Below, piece by piece: positions 58,197 through 64,000 of a stretch of 64,000 nucleotides of DNA (within the stretch, counting starts at the first letter, position 1; each line of letters begins with the position of its first letter). The notes beneath the pieces were generated by a model that saw only the letters and a list, made by a program, of their open reading frames with translations, did not search any database and was not told the DNA's origin. Source of the DNA: Ustilaginoidea virens. Taxonomy: Eukaryota; Ascomycota; Sordariomycetes; Hypocreales; Clavicipitaceae. The translations under genes and the position numbers were made by a program. Location: positions 2,604,001 through 2,668,000 of the forward strand of contig NC_057319.1 in assembly GCF_000687475.1 (NCBI RefSeq), written 5' to 3'.

Positions 58197-59383
58197 GTAA
58201 CAGCAGCAGCGTGTTATTGGGCATGGTGTTTGACCGACTGCAGCTCGGGGCAAAACTTTTCAGCTCCTCCATTGTAAATATTGTATAGTCGATAAAGAAA
58301 GATTATCAGGAGAGCGTCTTTGCCGAGTTTCGTACCGTGAAATGGTCTTTGCTTGCGCATTCTATCCTCGTAGTTATCTGTTGGTGCCGAAGTAATCGAC
58401 CAAGCAGTGTATCGGTAGCGCAATGATTTCAACCAATATCATGATGTGGCGAGCGCGCTAATGGCTGACAGCCCGAGCAAGGTAGAGAGCCAGAGTATGG
58501 AAAGAACTTGGTCAAGTTCCTGCCGTGTCGAGGTGGAAGATGTCGCAAGAACAAATCACATGCATGCCAAGAGTGTCGATCAAGCCATGCAGCATCTCCG
58601 TATCTGACAGAGGCGGAATGGTATGCTGGTGGCAAAGGTCAGCAAACATGCCTTCTGTCTTCCCAAGTACCCGAAAAGTCGGTCAACCAGTGGCGCCCTC
58701 ATTCCCCCCTCGCATGAGCTGACTTGCGCATGTTTGACGAATACGACGAGGCAGGACATTCCACATTCTCTCTCAGAGCAGCCCGGGCTGCTGACGATGT
58801 GATATGGTGGCTTGCATATCCGGGGGAAAATGGAATTGCCGCCGAAGCTATTAATTAGCGGGCGGCGCAAGTAGCGTCGTAAATCTTGGCTTCTTTGGTT
58901 AGTTTGCCTAATCAGGACAAAGAGGATGCTGCCTCGGACCTTGGCGAATATCAGGATTCAGGAATCCAGCCCAGGAAATACCATGTAGCATGCCAAAGGA
59001 GGGAGAGTCGGGGGGAGTCGGGGGCGTTGGGGGAGCTAGTCCCTGCAGGTCGCGCCTTGCCGCTCTTGTCAACGATGGAAATAAGACCAGGTGGCTGGAG
59101 TCTTTGAAGACGCTGGGGGCTGATGGGTGTGAATGCCGGCGTACTGATGGCAAACGGAGTGCTTCGTACTGCGTGGTGGGATCATGGGATAATGGCGTTT
59201 TGTAGAGTATGACATGTGACGCGAGGAAAGGCGGGTGGGATTGATTCTGCCAGGAGACAGGAATTCGTTACCAGCAACCCATCAATAAGGGTGGTGTGGT
59301 AGGTAAAATGTAGCTTTGACGATGTCAATTGCCAGCAGCATCCGGGAGGGTTTGCTGGTTTGCTGGTTTGATGGTTTGCTGGC

Positions 59384-59415
<32 letters not shown>

Positions 59416-60263
59416 ATGCCAGTGCTCGCCAAGCCAACTGGGGGTTAGCGTCCACGAGGCGTCAGTCCATTGGCCAGGACTCGAGGACAAGGGGTTGGTG
59501 CCTGGGACCTGGCAGCTGGCGGATCCTGGATGGCATTCCGGGCCACGGCAAGCACCAGCTACCTAGTAGTTGATACCAGGCATCAGGCCCAGGCAGGACG
59601 TGCTTGGTCGCTGTGCAGGGCTGCTGACAGCTGGTGGCGGGTGGAGGCTGGAGGCTGGAGGCTGGACCGGGGTGGGGGGATGGGGGATGGGGGATGGAGG
59701 ATGGGGAAGGGGGAAGGGGGCTGGGACTGGGGGAAGTCAATGCCTGGCAGCCAAGTGGGTGGCTGGAAGCATCTCTGAAGGCCCATCAGCCCAACCAGCC
59801 GCAGTTCCAGCAGCAGTTTCTGGCGACTGCCTCACAAGTTGAAAAGGAGGCCGTCCGAACCCGATTTCTCAACCATGGCCAACCCTCATCCTTTGCTTCT
59901 TCAGTCGCAATCGCAATCGCAGTCGCATCGCAATCGCAATCGCAATCGCAACAGCAGATCGGGGCTTTGTCGCCTGCGCACGGCATCAAGATTGATTCTA
60001 TATCCTGTGCTGATGATGCTTCCCGTACTAGGCCATGCATGTGCCTGCCGTACGTCATCCTCTGGACGGCACCAGCTTGTCCCAACCAGTTCCGGGGTGC
60101 TGGCACCACCACTCCGTACTTGACATGACAATACGAAGCCCTTTGTCATCAAGAGCTAAATGCAAAATCGCTTGTGGTTGCAAACGGTAATCATGAGGAA
60201 AGTAAATACTGTGCTGATAATGTAAGTTGCCTTTCAAGCCAATGACCTTGAGTTTCGTATAGT
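58197..60263. other. Intergenic region with simple repeats
   Basis: Region of 2.1 kb. It contains (GGCT)n at about 59382-59413, a GGATGGGG-rich stretch at about 59670-59720 and (TCGCAA)n at about 59905-59955. No gene is supported. Confidence 0.55.
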
Positions 60264-61035
60264 TGTTAAAATCCTATAGTAGCCTACTAGGCTGCTGGCC
60301 TTATGCCCTACTGGCCTACTAACCTTCTGGCCCTTATACCGCCTCTTGGACTTATGGTAGTATTACCTTAGGCCTTTGCCTTTTACCTTAAGGATTTTCA
60401 GTGGATTATTTACTGTATATCAAGTAAGGTAGGCCTTGTTGAAAAGGTGTGGCATTGCTAAATTAGCGTGGTTGCCTACTAGCGTGGTGGCGGCCTACTA
60501 GCGTGGTGTGGCATTGCTAAATTAGCGTGGTGGGCCTACTAGTGTGGTAGCTAGTCCACTAGTGTGGTGGGTAGTCACTAGCGTGGTGGTTAGTCACTAG
60601 CGTGGTGGCTAATTACTAGTGCGGTGGTTAGGGTGGTTGGAAAGGTCGGATATAGCGGGGCTGCTGACGTATTATATACGTGGCATAGCGAGCATTACGG
60701 GGAGCTTTCTTACTGGCTACCCTGGATGCCTGGGCCCACCCCTTCTTCGTGTATATATAGGATAGCTTTCCCCCTTCTTTCTAGATAGTAGAAGGGTAGC
60801 ACAATCGAGTCTGTTAATGCACTATATGCCTCTTAACTTCCACCTTCCCTGCGTTTCTGGTTATCTTATATTTGCCTTGCCTTTACACTTGCCTTGCTTT
60901 ATAGCACTTGTATAGTCTTAGGACTTGGTGAAAAATCTAGTATTTATACTAAGATTAGTTCACAGGTCGCAGACAGTCTTGTGCCATCTAGCTAGCTAGT
61001 AAGGCTCTGCTTTTATAGTGACCTTTAGAATTGCA
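60264..61035 (+). repeat. 5' LTR of a Ty1/copia retrotransposon (plus orientation)
   Basis: It begins TGTTAAAATCC and ends AATTGCA, about 772 bp, and matches the complement of 62654-63370. An internal array of actagcgtggtgg-like units (about 60465-60630) probably explains the length difference between the two copies. Confidence 0.82.
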
Positions 61036-61038
61036 ATA

Positions 61039-61050
61039 GGTTATGAGCCC
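61039..61050 (+). promoter_or_regulatory. Primer binding site, complementary to initiator tRNA-Met anticodon arm
   Basis: GGTTATGAGCCC directly after the LTR is complementary to GGGCTCATAACC, the anticodon arm of eukaryotic initiator tRNA-Met. Drosophila copia primes in this way from a half-tRNA. Confidence 0.7.
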
Positions 61051-61739
61051 GGGTTTTTACTTCTTTGTTTTTACCCAACCTCTTTTGTGTTCACCTCTTG
61101 GTCTCTCTTACTTATTAGTACTACTAATATAGCTATCCTTTGGTATCTTCAGCTTACCCTTATTAACTTTGGCTTACCTATTATCACTTTTGGCTTACCC
61201 TCTATTACCTACGGTATTACCCTGCGGCAATCAACGGCGTACCTAACGGCAACTTACGGCGTAACCTTACGGCACTTTTAGCATAACCTTACGTTATTTT
61301 CGGAGTAACCTACGGCACCTACGGATTTTATAGTGTAATATTCTTTATATTATACTACTGTATAACACCTTTTCCTTTAGTGCACGACTTTTACTGCACT
61401 ATTCGGCACATGTTATACTCTCCCACTTATAGCACCTTTGGTACGGCACTTACGGCACCTTTTTATATTACGGCACTTACGGTACCTTTATATTACGGCA
61501 CCATATAAGCACCTTTAACACCAACGCTATAATACGGACTTGCACAACGCCTACGGCATCTGTGCTTTTATATTGAGACCTGCCGCTATACTCTGCGGTT
61601 ACCTTTTATAGTAGGCTACTAGCCACTATATTTACTGGCTATTTTACCAGTTATTCAATTATTTTGCTAGCTATTTAGCTGGTTATTCATCTGTTCCTAC
61701 AGCTATTGGCACCATTTGTAACGACTTTTAGCCACTATA
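61051..61739 (+). other. Retrotransposon leader region with ACGGCAC repeats
   Basis: Untranslated leader between the primer binding site and the Gag start, rich in (t)acggcac reiterations (about 61210-61555). No gene was seen. Confidence 0.6.
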
Positions 61740-62693
61740 ATGGCACAGTTTAGACCTTCCACTTATAAGGCCACTTTGGATTCCAACTCTAAAGCTAATC
61801 TTACTGTACGACTACAGCGAGATATGGACGATATAAAGTCCCAGATGAATACCCTAACTATCCTTATACAAGGCCTAGTTAGTAGGCAAAATAGTAACGT
61901 TCCTACTATTACAACTAGTAAGGAACTAGTAGAGGCTACTAGCCCTACTATCCCCGGTCCTACTATTACGACTATTAAGGACCCAGTAGAGGCTACTAGC
62001 CCTACTACTACTAATGCCGCTTCTACTAATAATAGTAAGAATAACTCTACTAAAAAGAAGCAGCAACAGAAGAAGAAACAGGACTCTAACAAACAGCAAG
62101 ATGTTGAGGCCTTTATTATAGGCAACTATAATACCCAGGATACTGATATATCCTATTCTTCTTCTTCTTCCAGTATATCCACTGATATAAGCTATAGTGC
62201 TAAATCAGGCGGTAGGACCCCTAAGGATGCCCTCCTTTACGATACAGGCTCCACTTGTCATATTGTTAATGATAAGAAACATTTCACCACTTTTCACTAC
62301 TTTGAGAAGGATGATAAGCCTGTTATTACTACTGGTGGTGGCCCTATTTCCCCTACTGGTTGGGGCACAGCACGATTCACTGTGCTACAGGGCGTTAATC
62401 CCACCAAATGGGGTATTATAGAGCTCAAGAATGCACTATATATTCCTACCTTGGATATTAACATCATTAGCGGTGTAAAGCACTATGCCGCTAAAGGGGT
62501 ACTAATTAAAAATCAGCTTTGGTCAGCAAGCCGTAAATGCATCGGCATTTTTAACTTTGATAAATACGGCTTTTTCCTTCCACAGAAAGGAATAGACACA
62601 CCACTACTACATCAACCTTGTAGCCATTATACTATTACTAATAGTATAATTATTGCAATTCTCAAGGTCACTATAAAAGCAGAGCCTTACTAG
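61740..62693 (+). CDS. Copia-type Gag-protease fragment, truncated by a nested insertion
   Basis: Retrotransposon polyprotein N-terminal part, 317 residues. Coiled, Gln/Lys/Asn-rich Gag-like region about 1-170 without a visible zinc knuckle, then a retropepsin with active-site DTGS in LLYDTGSTCHIVND and the downstream copia pattern LKNALYIPTLDINIISG. The frame runs into the opposite-oriented LTR at about 62654, so the last dozen or so residues are encoded by the inserted element. The integrase, reverse transcriptase and RNase H expected downstream are absent, so the copy is not autonomous. Codon use is AT-rich, unlike the flanking genes. Confidence 0.8.
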   Translation: MAQFRPSTYKATLDSNSKANLTVRLQRDMDDIKSQMNTLTILIQGLVSRQNSNVPTITTSKELVEATSPTIPGPTITTIKDPVEATSPTTTNAASTNNSKNNSTKKKQQQKKKQDSNKQQDVEAFIIGNYNTQDTDISYSSSSSSISTDISYSAKSGGRTPKDALLYDTGSTCHIVNDKKHFTTFHYFEKDDKPVITTGGGPISPTGWGTARFTVLQGVNPTKWGIIELKNALYIPTLDINIISGVKHYAAKGVLIKNQLWSASRKCIGIFNFDKYGFFLPQKGIDTPLLHQPCSHYTITNSIIIAILKVTIKAEPY

Positions 62694-63370
62694 CTAGCTA
62701 GATGGCATAAGACTGTCTGCGACCTGTGAACTAATCTTAGTATAAATACTAGATTTTTCACCAAGTCCTAAGACTATACAAGTGCTATAAAGCAGGGCAA
62801 GTGTAAAGGCAAGGCAAATATAAGATAACCAGAAACGCAGGGAAGGTGGGAGTTAAGAGGCATATAGTGCATTAACAGACTCGATTGTGCTGCCCTTCAA
62901 CTATCTAGAAAGAAGGGGGAAAGCTATCCTATATATACACGAAGGAGGGGTGGGCCCAGGCATTCAGGGTAGCCAGTAAGATAGCTCCCCGTAATGCTCA
63001 CTATGCCACGTATATGATACGTCAGCAGCCCCACTATATCCGGCCTTTCTAACCACCCTAACCACCGCACTAATAATTAGCCACTACGCTAGTGACTACC
63101 CACCACACTAGTAGACTAGCCACCACACTAGTAGGCCGCCACCACACTAGTAGGCCCACCACGCTAATTTAGCAATGCCACACCTTTTTAACAAGGCCTA
63201 CCTTACTTAATATACAGTAAATAATCCACTGAAAATCCTTAAGGTAAAAGGCAAAGGCCTAAGGTAAGAAAGACTACCGTAAGTCTAAGAGGCGGTATAA
63301 GGGCCAAAAAGTCAGTAAGCCAGTAGGGTATTAGGCCAGCAGCCTAGTAGGCTACTATAGGATTTTAACA
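62654..63370 (-). repeat. 3' LTR of a second copia element (minus orientation)
   Basis: Complement of the plus-strand LTR at 60264-61035, with TGTTAAAATCC at 63370 and AATTGCA at 62654. It belongs to the element whose RNase H lies at 63498-64000. Confidence 0.82.
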
Positions 63371-63379
63371 CCCCCTCTG
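63371..63379 (-). promoter_or_regulatory. Polypurine tract of the minus-strand copia element
   Basis: AGAGGGGG on the minus strand, immediately before the LTR's TG, the expected plus-strand priming site. Confidence 0.7.
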
Positions 63380-63497
63380 ATTAGCTACTGTAATAGCAAG
63401 CTAATCGTCGTATAAAGGATAGTGAAAGAAAATGCAATAAAAGTGCTAAGGAAAAACATAGGAAAAACCTTAGTAAGTTAATATAAGTTAGTATAAG

Positions 63498-64000
63498 TTA
63501 GCAGGCCCTAAGACCTAGTAACTCGCGGAACCTAGTAAATTTAGGGCCCGGCAGTGGCTTTGTAAGACCATCAGCAGGCATACTATTAGTAGGTAAGTAG
63601 GTAATTTTAACTAAGCCCAGCTGGGCTTGCTCCCTAATATACCGGAATTTTAATAGCGTATGCTTAGTGCGAGCGTGCTGATTAGGGTCATTAGAATTCG
63701 AAATGGAGCCCTGATTATCGCAGTATAACGGTATAGGGCGTAGAATATCGATTTCCAGCTCCTTAAAAAGGTTAGAAAGCCACTGGACCTCTCGGATAGT
63801 CTCAAGTAATGCATCAGATTCAGCTTCTAAAGTAGATAGCACTACTAAAGAGGCTCGCTTAGAACGCCAGCTAATAGGACCACTATTAATAGTAGTAAGG
63901 AAGCCTCCAGTAGATTTAGAGGTTTCTTTACAGCCAGCAAAATTGCTATCAGAATAAGCGGTTATAATAGGCTGTTGATTGCTTTTAGTAAAGCAAATAG
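63498..64000 (-). CDS. Copia polyprotein, RNase H C-terminus (partial)
   Basis: The end of a Ty1/copia Pol, open at the right window edge. It shows AYSDSNFAGCKETSKSTGGF with the first catalytic Asp, SKRASLVVLSTLEAESDAL with the Glu, IPLYCDNQGSI with the next Asp, HARTKHTLLKFRYIREQ and the closing MPADGLTKPLPGPKF typical of the family. The stop is followed by about 115 nt, a polypurine tract and the LTR. No stop interrupts the visible part, so this copy may be young or intact outside the window. Confidence 0.9.
   Translation of the reverse strand, partial: ICFTKSNQQPIITAYSDSNFAGCKETSKSTGGFLTTINSGPISWRSKRASLVVLSTLEAESDALLETIREVQWLSNLFKELEIDILRPIPLYCDNQGSISNSNDPNQHARTKHTLLKFRYIREQAQLGLVKITYLPTNSMPADGLTKPLPGPKFTRFRELLGLRAC

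Noticed and set aside
60264..63370. A DNA transposon with terminal inverted repeats of over 700 bp
   Set aside because: The arms are copia LTRs (TG...CA ends, primer binding site, polypurine tract) and the reverse-oriented Pol continues beyond the right arm, which fits nested retrotransposons better.

Overview
The window is nuclear DNA of a filamentous ascomycete (Pezizomycotina, most likely a Sordariomycete; Hypocreales would fit but is an inference). The signs are short GT-AG introns of about 50-200 bp with TACTAAC/CTGAC-like branch sites, intron-bearing nuclear tRNA genes, and typically fungal families: Ppo fatty-acid dioxygenase, WSC/GLEYA adhesin, Zn2Cys6 regulator, GH64 glucanase and Ty1/copia elements. 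I assembled the gene models by hand from splice signals; every complete model keeps one reading frame across all its exons.

Layout. 0-5.9 kb: an aldehyde dehydrogenase (first exon lost at the left edge) converges on a psi-factor producing oxygenase whose P450 half lacks the heme-thiolate cysteine. 8.2-10.3 kb: a cystathionine gamma-synthase-type PLP enzyme with an internal 30-residue duplication. 12.2-18 kb: two secreted enzymes, an FAD amine oxidase and an SMP-30/gluconolactonase-like protein. 18.5 kb: tRNA-Ile(UAU). 19.7 kb: a 68-residue cysteine-rich secreted protein. 20.6-26.9 kb: a 2075-residue WSC-repeat-GLEYA cell-surface protein with about 40 repeats, followed by an AT-rich tract. 28.9-35 kb: a short-chain dehydrogenase, a D-2-hydroxyacid dehydrogenase and a divergently transcribed Zn2Cys6 regulator. 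35.5 kb: tRNA-Tyr. 36.2-37.9 kb: an MFS permease. 43-50 kb: a GH64 glucanase, a BAR-domain protein and cyclin H (TFIIH/CAK). 53.3 and 57.2 kb: two secreted proteins of unknown function, the second with an aerolysin-like central segment. 60.3-64 kb: a copia retrotransposon interrupted by another copia in the opposite orientation.

Two copies of one non-autonomous DNA transposon (38.2 and 52.6 kb, inverted relative to each other) carry terminal inverted repeats and perfect 9-bp target duplications. About half the genes encode secreted or surface proteins, separated by long intergenic stretches rich in homopolymer runs. I see no biosynthetic cluster; the genes look mostly unrelated, apart from the divergent hydroxyacid dehydrogenase/regulator pair. 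The most notable items are the giant adhesin, the cysteine-less Ppo enzyme, the transposon pair with intact target duplications, and the aerolysin-like secreted protein.
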